Of a DNA stretch of 52,951 nt, positions 7,417 to 14,233 are shown piece after piece. The stretch is from a virus, in IMG/VR virus record IMGVR_UViG_3300038660_000404, positions 1-52,951 of that record. One strand, written 5' to 3'. The number at the start of each line of letters is the position of its first letter. Position 1 is the first letter of the stretch. The position numbers and the translations under genes are program-made. Under the pieces are notes generated by a model that did no database searches, was not told the DNA's origin, and worked only from the letters and a program-made list of their open reading frames with translations.

Positions 7417-7483
7417 ATCCACCCAATGTGAATTCCTTTGCAATCTACAAATTGTGGTCTTGTATATATCCACCAAAGGTGAA
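7417..7483. promoter_or_regulatory. Right operator: two perfect and one degenerate site
   Basis: Sites at 7417-7432 (ATCCACCCAATGTGAA) and 7468-7483 (ATCCACCAAAGGTGAA) are the reverse complement of the left-operator motif. A third, degenerate copy lies between them at 7443-7458 (ATCTAC-N5-GTGGT, three mismatches). Starts are spaced 26 and 25 bp. The three sites fill the divergent region between the repressor (start 7407) and the Cro-like gene (start 7495), which is the geometry of lambda OR1-OR2-OR3. Confidence 0.75.
7438..7466 (+). promoter_or_regulatory. Candidate rightward early promoter
   Basis: TTGCAA (7438-7443), a 17-bp spacer and TGTATA (7461-7466), with an overlapping TATATA at 7463-7468, make a plausible sigma-70-like promoter for the Cro-like gene. 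It sits inside the operator array, so repressor bound there would block it. The -10 match is imperfect, and this is a prediction by eye. Confidence 0.4.
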
Positions 7484-7494
7484 TATTACTCCGC

Positions 7495-7800
7495 ATGGAT
7501 AAGGCAAAAATCATCGCAGCCCAGATCGGGCAAAGGAACATCGCGTCCGCTCTGGGGATCGGCGTGACCGCTGTCAACAACGCCGTGGTGCGGGGCAGGT
7601 TCCCCGCCACATGGTTCCCGGTAATTCGCAAGATGTGTGAGGTTGAAGGCATCATCTGCAGCGAGGACGCTTTCAATTTTAAAGCACGGCCTTGCGATCA
7701 TTCCGAAACCTTCTCTTCTTTCGAACCAAATCCTAGCGCGGAGCCTTCAGGGCGAAGGCCTGGTCATACTTCACACATGCGTATCGTTTCGCACTTATGA
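7495..7800 (+). CDS. Cro-like transcriptional regulator
   Basis: A 101-aa protein whose first 60 residues read as a Cro/YdaS-type helix-turn-helix: AAQIGQRNIASALGIGVTAVNNAVVRGRFPATWFPVI has the helix, turn (GIGVTAVNNAV) and following R-G-x-FPxxW pattern typical of prophage antirepressor-side regulators. The C-terminal 40 residues are Ser/Pro-rich and look disordered. It is divergent from the repressor and first in the rightward operon. Its stop overlaps the next start (ATGA). Confidence 0.8.
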   Translation: MDKAKIIAAQIGQRNIASALGIGVTAVNNAVVRGRFPATWFPVIRKMCEVEGIICSEDAFNFKARPCDHSETFSSFEPNPSAEPSGRRPGHTSHMRIVSHL

Positions 7801-8174
7801 AGTCTTCATTTGCAGGAAATAAGGGTTGCGCCGGAATTTTGTCGTTAGCAATCAGCAGCTTGATCGGCTGCACGCGTGGGCGACCGGTCGAAAAGTGGAT
7901 GCACAAGCGTTTTTCTGAATATCGGGGTATTGGTGAGTGGTTCAGCGTTCATCCTGACATGCTTTCAACCGTTCCGCCTGATGTGGTGCCGCGCGTTGAG
8001 AAGCTGGTGACACGCCGTGACGTCCGCTTGTCGCTCAAAGAGCGATTTCTTGCGGTTGAAATGCAGCGCGAAGGACTGGGGCTTTCGTTAACCGAAGCGC
8101 TCGTGTTGCTGGTAGCGCATATGGCCGATTTGGAAGCGCTGACCGCGTTGGGAATGATCGGCGGTGGGGCATGA
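7797..8174 (+). CDS. GIY-YIG (T5orf172)-like remnant protein
   Basis: A 125-aa protein. Residues about 30-55 (PVEKWMHKRFSEYRGIGEWF) match the C-terminal signature H-x-RF-x(6-9)-GEWF of T5orf172-type GIY-YIG proteins, but the GIY and YIG motifs and the rest of the nuclease N-terminus are absent. The C-terminal 60 residues are a separate helical region. It may be a truncated domain reused as a small early protein. The start at 7797 overlaps the Cro-like stop. Confidence in a real gene is fair, in any activity low. Confidence 0.65.
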   Translation: MKSSFAGNKGCAGILSLAISSLIGCTRGRPVEKWMHKRFSEYRGIGEWFSVHPDMLSTVPPDVVPRVEKLVTRRDVRLSLKERFLAVEMQREGLGLSLTEALVLLVAHMADLEALTALGMIGGGA

Positions 8175-8842
8175 ATACGCACAGCGCAATCCCTGAACGC
8201 CTGCCGGTTTCGACAATCCGCGCCGATGGCGGCACCCAATCCCGCGCGCAACTCTATCGAAGTATCGTTTCTGATTATGCCGGCCTGATCGCAGGCGGTG
8301 CAGTATTCCCCCCGATCATCGGTTTTCACGATGGCTCTGATTATTGGCTGGCAGACGGGTTTCACCGCCACGCCGCGCACATTTCTCTTGGCCTCGCCGA
8401 GATCGATGTTGTTATCCGGCAAGGGGCGCTCCGCGATGCGATCCTCTACAGCGTGGGTGCTAATTCGAGCCACGGTCTGCGCTGCACCAATGAGGACAAG
8501 CGCCGTGCTGTATTGAAATTACTGAACGATCAAGAGTGGGGCCAGTGGCCGGATACGGCTGTTGCCAACCAATGCGGCGTGGGCCGAAATTACGTTCACA
8601 AAATGCGTGGCGAAGTCACTTGTATTCCGAGTGCAAGTGAACCCGCCGAGCCAGTGTACCGGAAATACACTGATCGATACGGCAAGCCAAAGGGCAAGCG
8701 CGGCTACCTCTGGGCGTGCTCAGACCATCGACCTGACGGCGAGAGCCGCCGCGAGGAGCGGGTCGAGGCCTGTTACGGCCACGGCAAACCAAAACCAGAC
8801 ATTACCCCCACCACCGCAGCAGAGAAAGGACCACAGGAATGA
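8171..8842 (+). CDS. ParB-like nuclease-fold protein with HTH
   Basis: A 223-aa protein. Residues about 10-90 form a ParB/Srx-like fold with the key ADGFHRHAA box (D-G-x-H-R) near 76-84. Next comes NSSHGLRCTNEDKRRAVLKLL, then a helix-turn-helix (WPDTAVANQCGVGRNYVHKMR) near 130-150, and a basic C-terminal tail (KPKGKRGYLWACSDHRPDG). Such single-gene ParB-like proteins are known from phages and plasmids, where they bind DNA and may regulate or cut it. It lies in the early operon with ATGA overlaps on both sides. Confidence 0.85.
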   Translation: MNTHSAIPERLPVSTIRADGGTQSRAQLYRSIVSDYAGLIAGGAVFPPIIGFHDGSDYWLADGFHRHAAHISLGLAEIDVVIRQGALRDAILYSVGANSSHGLRCTNEDKRRAVLKLLNDQEWGQWPDTAVANQCGVGRNYVHKMRGEVTCIPSASEPAEPVYRKYTDRYGKPKGKRGYLWACSDHRPDGESRREERVEACYGHGKPKPDITPTTAAEKGPQE

Positions 8843-9180
8843 GCTACCCCACAAACCAGAACAACTTCAGCATCTCGCTAGAGCAGCTGCTGTCTGACAT
8901 CGCGAGCGCGGAGGATACGGCGCAGACTATCTCGGAGGCCACCGGCGTCCATCGCTCGAACATCAAGGGCATCCTTGACGACCGCGGCTACCACAAGAAG
9001 GCCTTTGCCGACTTTCGCGCCATGCACGCGATGTCCGACGAGAAGTTTGCGGATTATTGGCGCACCTTCAAAGCCTGTGTCGACGCCTACGACGTGGAAG
9101 CCGAAAGCCGCATTCAAGACCTCCTCGATCGCAAGGGCGAGGAAACCAGCGGCATGCAAGCCGACATGGCGGCCGAATAA
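8839..9180 (+). CDS. Hypothetical early protein
   Basis: A 113-aa, mostly helical acidic protein (ISLEQLLSDIASAEDTAQTISEATGVHRSNIKGIL...). A possible HTH-like stretch (SEATGVHRSNIKGILDD) lies near residues 32-50, and DEKFADYWRTFKACVDAY suggests a helical bundle. No family recognised. It overlaps the ParB-like gene by 4 nt and the RuvC-like gene by 1 nt (TAATG). Confidence 0.75.
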   Translation: MSYPTNQNNFSISLEQLLSDIASAEDTAQTISEATGVHRSNIKGILDDRGYHKKAFADFRAMHAMSDEKFADYWRTFKACVDAYDVEAESRIQDLLDRKGEETSGMQADMAAE

Positions 9181-9716
9181 TGATCATTGCGGCGCTGGAT
9201 TTGGCCACAAAGACCGGCGTCGCGGTTGGCCCGCTCGGGGGCCAGCCGGAGCTGTGGACGTTTGATCTCAAGTCAAAGGGCGAGGCCAAGTTCCACGCAA
9301 CCCGCCTGATGCAAATCCAGGGCCTGGCCCACCGGCTGATCGCGGAGCAGGGTGCCCGGTTCATCGCGATCGAGAAGCCCTTCGTGGCCAGCCACAACAA
9401 CTGGGAGGCGACCCTGCTGACGATCGGGCTCACGGCCAACGTGCTCAGCTGGGCCGAGCGTAAGGGCATCCCGGTCGACATCATCCCGGCCCAGACTGTC
9501 GCCAAGCACTTCACCGGCTCCGGCAAGATGAAGCGCGACGAAAAGAAAGCCGCGATCCTTGCCGAGTGCCGCGCGCGCGGCTGGGAGCCCAAAGACGACA
9601 ATCAGGCGGATGCGGCAGCCCTTTGGGACCTCGCCTGCGCGCGGTTGCTGCCAACTCAAGTCGTGAGTTCAGCGTTGGCTTTAAACGATAAAAAAAGGAG
9701 AGGCCGAGGTGCATAG
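9180..9716 (+). CDS. RuvC-like Holliday-junction resolvase
   Basis: A 178-aa RNase H-fold endonuclease of the RuvC type, expected to cut four-way junctions formed during phage replication and recombination. The acidic residues fit the family: Asp7 in AALDLATKTG, Glu65 in FIAIEKPF, and Asp140/Asp144 in KDDNQADAAALWDLA. The start ATG at 9180 shares a base with the upstream stop; the longer frame from 9057 is arginine-rich shadow sequence. It pairs naturally with the recombination and replication genes around it. Confidence 0.88.
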   Translation: MIIAALDLATKTGVAVGPLGGQPELWTFDLKSKGEAKFHATRLMQIQGLAHRLIAEQGARFIAIEKPFVASHNNWEATLLTIGLTANVLSWAERKGIPVDIIPAQTVAKHFTGSGKMKRDEKKAAILAECRARGWEPKDDNQADAAALWDLACARLLPTQVVSSALALNDKKRRGRGA

Positions 9717-10638
9717 CTTTGACCCCAATATAGCGCAACGCGTCGGGATCAGTGCGGCGGTGATTTACCAAAACATCTTTTGGTGGTGCCAGAAAAACGC
9801 CGCGAACGAGCGCAATATCATCGATGGACTGGCGTGGTCGTACAACAGTGTTCGGGCCTTCACGACGCTGTTTCCCTACCTGACCGCAAAGCAGGTTCGC
9901 ACAGCGCTGACGGTGCTGGAAGACGAAGGTCTCATTTTGGTCGCCAACCACAATGTGGATCCGCGCGACCGGACAAAATGGTATGCTATTTGCGTTCAAA
10001 ATGCTGTGCCGGATCCGGCAAATGGCTCTGCCCCACAGGGCAAAGCGGTCTGCCCTCCAGGGCAAAGCACATTTGCCCCACAGGGCAAACCATTACCAGT
10101 TAGTAAACCAGATATAAACACAGATGGTAAACCTTATGATCACCGCGATGCGGCGATCGCATCGACGCCGCAGGAATTTGAACTTGCTCAAGACGAATTG
10201 GTCCCAGTCGATGCCAACCCGCCATCCAGAGCCATAAAGCGATCTGCGCACCCAATCGCTGGCGGATTGCACGAATCCTGCGAAAGCCTGAACGACGAGT
10301 TCGAACGGGTCTGGGCGCATTTCCCGCGGAAGGTTGGCAAGGGTGCAGCACGCGCAGAATGGGTCAAGGCCCGGCGTAAGGCGAGCTATGCGGCGATCAC
10401 TGGCCCTCTTGGTTTTTGGATCAAACTTCAGAGCGGCACACCCACCGACAAAATCCCACATTTCCGGACTTGGCTGCATCAGGAGCGCTGGACGGATGAC
10501 CAGACCCATGCCCGGAACAGGGCTGAGACGACATCCGACCGGCTCGACCGGCTCGGCGAGATTTCCACGGATACCGGGTGCGATCAGATCGCCGGTCCAC
10601 AGCGCAAACTTCCAGAAATTGAGTTGAGGTTCGACTGA
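9709..10638 (+). CDS. Winged-helix phage replication initiator (lambda O-like role)
   Basis: A 309-aa protein starting with GTG at 9709 behind AAGGAG. The N-terminal domain (about 1-100) is a winged helix of the phage replisome organiser type: ISAAVIYQNIFWWCQKN, then YLTAKQVRTALTVLEDEGLI. A linker (about 105-170) encodes the repeats reported separately. The C-terminal part contains FERVWAHFPRKVGKGAARAEW, typical of phage replication proteins. Like lambda O, it probably binds origin iterons inside its own gene and recruits the host helicase via a partner, perhaps the next gene. The replication role is inferred from domain layout. Confidence 0.85.
   Translation: MHSFDPNIAQRVGISAAVIYQNIFWWCQKNAANERNIIDGLAWSYNSVRAFTTLFPYLTAKQVRTALTVLEDEGLILVANHNVDPRDRTKWYAICVQNAVPDPANGSAPQGKAVCPPGQSTFAPQGKPLPVSKPDINTDGKPYDHRDAAIASTPQEFELAQDELVPVDANPPSRAIKRSAHPIAGGLHESCESLNDEFERVWAHFPRKVGKGAARAEWVKARRKASYAAITGPLGFWIKLQSGTPTDKIPHFRTWLHQERWTDDQTHARNRAETTSDRLDRLGEISTDTGCDQIAGPQRKLPEIELRFD
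10027..10090 (+). repeat. Three iteron-like repeats: candidate phage origin
   Basis: Three 19-bp copies at 10027-10045, 10049-10067 and 10072-10090 share TSTGCCC-N4-GGGCAAA (copy 3 begins TTTG). Each is also an inverted repeat of TGCCC/GGGCA. Starts are 22 and 23 bp apart, about two helical turns. Copy 2 is read in a different codon frame from copies 1 and 3, so the repetition is at DNA level, not protein level. A relatively AT-rich stretch (10091-10140) follows. This matches the lambda arrangement of iterons plus unwinding element within gene O. Confidence 0.65.
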
Positions 10639-11339
10639 TGTACGGATTGACCTACGAGCAGCGCAAACGTGCGGTCTTTGAATTTCTTTACTGCAAAGAC
10701 GGGGGGCTTCTGCGCCGATACCGCGCCCCGGAGCACCTCTCGGACGACGCGATGCGCGACGAGGTCAATCTGCTGGTCGAGGACATCAACCAGCTGATCC
10801 CGAACGAGCAGACCGAAAGCAACCTCCGGCTGCTGTTCGCGGAGATCAACGGCGCGATCCGCCGACGCCATGGCGCGCAGGGCTGGCCACCGGCGAAGAT
10901 CTTCATTGCCGCCACCGAGGACGCGGTTGCCGAGGCCGCGAAGAAGAAGGCCGCCAGCGCGCCAGCGGGTGCGTCAAGCTTTGATCCCTACGAGATCACG
11001 TCGGCGAAGATGCGGGCAGGGGAGCCGGTGTCTGAGGGCTATCTTTGGGGCCGCGAGGCGGTTCAGCTTATCGCCCGGGGCCTGATCGACCAGACCACGA
11101 TGGAGGGGTACCGGACCGGGGCCTTCACCGCGCTCCAGGAGCAATACGGCGAGGACCATGCCGTTCGCTGGGAGGCCGAGGCGAAGGCCCGGCATCAATC
11201 TGCGAGAGAGGCTTACCACGCCCGCAAGGACGACGGTCGCCCAATCGACCCTGAAATCCTGCGCCGGATGCAAGCGGACCTCGACGCAGTCGCCGGGGCA
11301 ATGGATCGCCGTTCTAACGCGATGCGTCGGTCGGCTTAA
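10638..11339 (+). CDS. Hypothetical protein, possible replication partner
   Basis: A 233-aa protein. N-terminal half: RKRAVFEFLYCKDGGLLRRYRAPEHLSDDAM and NLRLLFAEINGAIRRRHGAQGWPPAKIFI look helical. A linker is Ala/Lys-rich, and the C-terminal half (GEPVSEGYLWGREAVQLIARGLID, EAEAKARHQSAREAYHAR) is helical. Its place right after the initiator gene is where lambda carries its helicase loader P, but I see no Walker motif and no clear family. The start ATG follows the initiator stop by a one-base overlap. Confidence 0.75.
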   Translation: MYGLTYEQRKRAVFEFLYCKDGGLLRRYRAPEHLSDDAMRDEVNLLVEDINQLIPNEQTESNLRLLFAEINGAIRRRHGAQGWPPAKIFIAATEDAVAEAAKKKAASAPAGASSFDPYEITSAKMRAGEPVSEGYLWGREAVQLIARGLIDQTTMEGYRTGAFTALQEQYGEDHAVRWEAEAKARHQSAREAYHARKDDGRPIDPEILRRMQADLDAVAGAMDRRSNAMRRSA

Positions 11340-11353
11340 ACAGGAGGGGCGTC

Positions 11354-11569
11354 ATGACAAGACTGGTCTCAAGCATCTACCACAAAGGCCCCAGCGAGTT
11401 TGAGGCCGAGCGTCGGCAGCGGCAGGTCCGTGAACAGAGCGGAAAGGCCTGGCGTGAGCGCGGCATCGCCATGATCCCGGTTGATGATTTGGTCAGTGAT
11501 TGGGACCGGCAGGCGGTGACCAATATCGCCAACCGGCTCTATGGGAGGCGCTTGGATGCCAAAGATTGA
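11354..11569 (+). CDS. Small hypothetical early protein
   Basis: A 71-aa basic protein (MTRLVSSIYHKGPSEFEAERR...). It has GGAGGGGC-type ribosome binding sequence about 8 nt before the ATG. A short VDDLVSDWDRQAVTNIANRLYG segment could be a small helical domain. No family recognised. It overlaps the next gene by 14 nt. Confidence 0.7.
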   Translation: MTRLVSSIYHKGPSEFEAERRQRQVREQSGKAWRERGIAMIPVDDLVSDWDRQAVTNIANRLYGRRLDAKD

Positions 11570-12044
11570 CCTGCGCCAGATTGAGCAGCCGACATGGACG
11601 CCAGAGCTGGTCCGCGACCGGATGATCGAGGCGGTCCGCTGGGCGCGCTACAATGGCGGCCCGACGGGTCCGGCACCTTTGCGCTCCATGATGCCAAAAT
11701 TTGAGCCAACGCTTGCGGACCACCTCGCCGAAGGCTGGGGCATTCCGGAAAAGGCCGAAGGGGTGGACGAAGCCAGCAGGGTGCTGCGCATCCCGCTTTC
11801 GCCAAAGCGCGTCGATGAGATGATCTGGGTCCTTGATTGGTGCCGGTTGTACCTTGCTGGCGATCGCCCCGGGGACGCCGTGATCCTGAACCTCTGGCTG
11901 CGGTGCCGGGTCTACAAGGGCAACTTCGGTGCCACTCTTAAGCGCCGCGGCTTCGCGCTTTCCCGCCAGCATGCTTACCGGATGCGCGACCGCGCACTGT
12001 CACATATATCGCAACGCCTTGATGGGGAGGGCTTTCAGCCATGA
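11556..12044 (+). CDS. DUF6362-like phage protein
   Basis: A 162-aa protein. The start ATG at 11556 (MPKIDLRQIEQPTW) follows GGGAGG. The stretch MIEAVRWARYNGGPTGPAPL and LADHLAEGWGI fit what I recall as DUF6362, and the C-terminal KRRGFALSRQHAYRMRDRALSHI is helical and basic, resembling a DNA-binding HTH end. Possibly a late regulator acting in the position of lambda Q/antiterminators, but this is only positional inference. Confidence 0.7.
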   Translation: MPKIDLRQIEQPTWTPELVRDRMIEAVRWARYNGGPTGPAPLRSMMPKFEPTLADHLAEGWGIPEKAEGVDEASRVLRIPLSPKRVDEMIWVLDWCRLYLAGDRPGDAVILNLWLRCRVYKGNFGATLKRRGFALSRQHAYRMRDRALSHISQRLDGEGFQP

Positions 12045-12469
12045 CAAAGCGCAGGGACAACATGCGGCGCCTCAACAACGACCCTGAATTTGCAGCTGCC
12101 CGGGATGAGCGGGCGCGCGCGCGGTTCTCGGCCGACAACACTCGGCTGCAGCGGCTTGCCAATATCGCAAAACGCGGCTGCGACGTGCCGCCCCGGCTTG
12201 AAGCGGAGTGGAAGGCGCTCAAGCAGATGAAGATCGCCAACCGTGAGGCGGCAGGGATGCTCAATATCGCGTGGCTCGGCGATCCTGAGGACGCGGCCGA
12301 TGCTCGCTGGGCATCCCGCCGTGCATGTCATGTCGTCGACGAACTGATCGACCTGATCGAGACCGATCGCATGGTCGATCCCGACTTTGCCTATGAGCTG
12401 ATAGAAAGGGGCAAGCGCATCAAACGCATCCTCGAATGGAACACTGAAACCGACGGGACAAAACGATGA
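12041..12469 (+). CDS. Hypothetical phage protein
   Basis: A 142-aa charged, helical protein (FAAARDERARARFSADN..., RRACHVVDELIDLIETDRMVDPDFAYELI). It overlaps the DUF6362-like gene and the DUF6378-type fragment by 4 nt each, so the three form one translational unit. No enzyme motif visible. Confidence 0.75.
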   Translation: MTKRRDNMRRLNNDPEFAAARDERARARFSADNTRLQRLANIAKRGCDVPPRLEAEWKALKQMKIANREAAGMLNIAWLGDPEDAADARWASRRACHVVDELIDLIETDRMVDPDFAYELIERGKRIKRILEWNTETDGTKR

Positions 12470-12618
12470 AGCGCGCAGAAACCCTTGCCACCGCCACGGA
12501 GTACGTCACCCAAGATCGGGCCGCCATGCATGGCGATGCGGTGGACAGCTTTGTAGAGCTGGGGCGCGTGTGGGGCACCCGACTGAGTGTGGCGTTGACA
12601 GTGTATGAGGAAACATAG
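12466..12618 (+). pseudogene. Truncated DUF6378-type gene
   Basis: A 50-codon frame (MKRAETLATATEYVTQDRAA, then MHGDAVDSFVELGRVWG) that matches the first half of DUF6378 proteins as I know them, normally about 90-130 aa. The expected C-terminal half (a segment like DVAVMMxLLKIAR and a DNWxDxAGY end) is missing: the frame stops at TAG 12616 and unrelated minus-strand sequence follows. The break coincides with the end of the rightward operon, suggesting a deletion/insertion junction. It might still be translated, since it is ATGA-coupled to the gene upstream. Confidence 0.6.
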
Positions 12619-12652
12619 CCATTGTGGGCCATGTTGTGAGAAACTCTACCCT

Positions 12653-13030
12653 CTACTGATCGGTGGGAGATCCATCGCCGCTGATCATTCTGTGGTCGAT
12701 TTCAGGCTCACCCCACTTGTTCGCAACGCCCATCCAGCGTTCGATCTCGGCCTGAAGCTTAGGATCATCGGCGCAGAGATGAAATGTATAAAGGCGGTTG
12801 ACGATATCGCGCATCAGGTTGCGCATTTCATCCTCATCGATCTGTGAAACTTCCAACCAGGGAATGCGCCGCCCATCGGCGTCCACGACGAAGACATCAG
12901 AGTAGTCGCCAGTTCGGGTGACGGGCGACAGGCCGGCATGCAGTGTTTCCAGCTGTGTATTGCGCACACACAGCATTGCCATGATCTTGGCAAGCCTGGC
13001 TGCAACGCGTTTTTCGTCCTCCGGGGTCAT
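12653..13030 (-). CDS. Hypothetical minus-strand orphan gene
   Basis: A 125-aa acidic protein (MTPEDEKRVAARLAKIMAML..., DVFVVDADGRRIPWLEV, DEDEMRNLMRDIVNRLY). It is the only gene on the minus strand between the early and late rightward blocks and has no operon partner, which fits a moron-type insertion. No family recognised. The start at 13030 is the first in-frame ATG of the open stretch. Confidence 0.65.
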   Translation of the reverse strand: MTPEDEKRVAARLAKIMAMLCVRNTQLETLHAGLSPVTRTGDYSDVFVVDADGRRIPWLEVSQIDEDEMRNLMRDIVNRLYTFHLCADDPKLQAEIERWMGVANKWGEPEIDHRMISGDGSPTDQ

Positions 13031-13478
13031 GCTCTCAGACTAGCGGCTTTGCGGTGCCGATGCCATCAATTTGACTGCGGCTCTGTCCTTGCATCGACAG
13101 ACACGCGCTTGGTTGCGCAGCACAGCGTAGTCGCTGAGCATCCGGACACCCATCTTAACCTACCGCAGCGGTGAGTTCACAGCCGGGACAACCGCAAAGA
13201 TCGATAAACGGACGAACCGGCCTGCGTTTGTCACATCAGTATTGTCAGGAGCCCGATTTTGCCTGTTGGTATCGGTATATGTTTGTTTCACAGGGATATT
13301 TGCACAAATCGCAAACAAGCCGATCGTTAGGATCGCGAACGCATCCTTTGACCGACACGGTCAAAATCGGCTACATCTCGTGTGCGGCGGCCAATAGCGC
13401 CTGCAGCCAGAAAAAACCCACACATTGCAGCATCGAAATTCACCCAGCAAAATAGGCTGGGGCAGGGGGAGTGGCATC
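13031..13478. other. Intergenic region of about 450 bp
   Basis: No convincing gene is seen. The 94-codon plus-strand frame at 13171-13455 has poor composition. The segment is less GC-rich than its surroundings and separates the minus-strand orphan from the Z-like gene, so it probably holds promoters for both. It contains the 19-bp palindrome at 13347-13365 described separately. Confidence 0.5.
13347..13365. promoter_or_regulatory. 19-bp palindrome TTTGACC-N5-GGTCAAA
   Basis: A perfect 7-bp inverted repeat with a 5-bp spacer (TTTGACCGACACGGTCAAA). It lies about 115 bp upstream of the Z-like gene. The left arm includes TTGACC, a fair -35 box, and TACATC follows about 17-18 bp later, so it may be an operator overlapping a promoter. 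The half-sites differ from the repressor sites at 6938-7483, so a different regulator would be involved. Confidence 0.45.
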
Positions 13479-14015
13479 GTGAATGTGATCATCCGCGACC
13501 TCGACCAGACCCGTGTGCATTTCGAGGCAGCAGTCCAGCGCGTCGGGGAGCAGGAAGCCAACCGCGCCTTCAACCGCGCGCTCAACAGCGAGGGCGACAA
13601 GGTGCGCACCGCAGTCCGCCGCGCCCTGCGCCAACAGACAGGCACCAAGGCCGCACTCATCAACCGCGAGACGCGGGTCCTCCGGTCGACCTTTTCCAAC
13701 CTCGTCTACACCATTGAGGCCCGCGGTGACTACCTGGGCCTGTCGCATTTCAGCCCGCGCCAGTTCGGCTACGGTGTGCGTGCCAAGCCCTGGGGGCGGT
13801 GGCAGCGTTTCGACAGCGCCTTCCTGATTGGCAGCCTTGGCAACAACGCCTTTGTCCGCGAGACCGCAGCACGCTTTCCGATCAAGAAGATGTTTGGCCC
13901 GGCGATCCCGAAGGAGATGGTCCAGCACGAGACCAAGCGAGCCTTCGAGGAAACTCAACCCGACGTCCTGACCGAAGCCCTGCGCCAGCTGCAACGGATC
14001 ATCGAGGGCCGCTGA
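13479..14015 (+). CDS. Lambda Z-like minor tail / virion protein
   Basis: A 178-aa protein starting with GTG at 13479 behind GGGGGAG. The N-terminal NRAFNRALNSEGDKVRTAVRRALRQQTGTK segment has the pattern of prophage minor tail protein Z (GPZ) and HK97-gp10-like proteins: an early helix with conserved N/R and a T-x-x-R-x-A-L-x-x-Q-T-G core. Z-type proteins link head and tail or finish the tail end. Its location, several kilobases before the terminase and far from the other tail genes, is unusual. The product name is moderately certain. Confidence 0.7.
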   Translation: MNVIIRDLDQTRVHFEAAVQRVGEQEANRAFNRALNSEGDKVRTAVRRALRQQTGTKAALINRETRVLRSTFSNLVYTIEARGDYLGLSHFSPRQFGYGVRAKPWGRWQRFDSAFLIGSLGNNAFVRETAARFPIKKMFGPAIPKEMVQHETKRAFEETQPDVLTEALRQLQRIIEGR

Positions 14016-14159
14016 TAAGCGCCCAGAGGCCCACGTCCACAGCGCCACGGAGCGGGCCGTAGAGAGCGGACAGCACGCGCTTTACCAGGACCTTAACGCC
14101 AGGCCAAAGGCGGGCCACAGCAAGCCTCTGCGCACCTCGTAGACCCCACCCCTTGGGTC

Positions 14160-14173
14160 CCCTCCGGAGAGGG
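14160..14173. other. Small hairpin in a gene-free 218-bp gap
   Basis: CCCTC-CGGA-GAGGG forms a 5-bp stem with a 4-nt loop, embedded in a C/G-rich segment (14130-14205) between the Z-like gene and the methyltransferase. No T-run follows, so it is not a standard terminator. The gap 14016-14233 otherwise shows no gene; the frame open through it is an unconvincing extension of the methyltransferase. Confidence 0.3.
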
Positions 14174-14233
14174 CTGACGTGCGGGGCCGCCGCTGCGCGG
14201 TATTTGCGTGTTTTTATTTCTTTCAAATATCCG

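Noticed and set aside
13171-13455. 94-codon plus-strand frame
   Set aside because: Ser/Gln/Cys-rich composition, no G/C third-position bias, and it spans the palindrome; treated as non-coding.
14130-14205. Possible cos or packaging site at the C/G-rich hairpin segment
   Set aside because: It is far from the terminase genes and no known cos features can be recognised; only the hairpin is reported.
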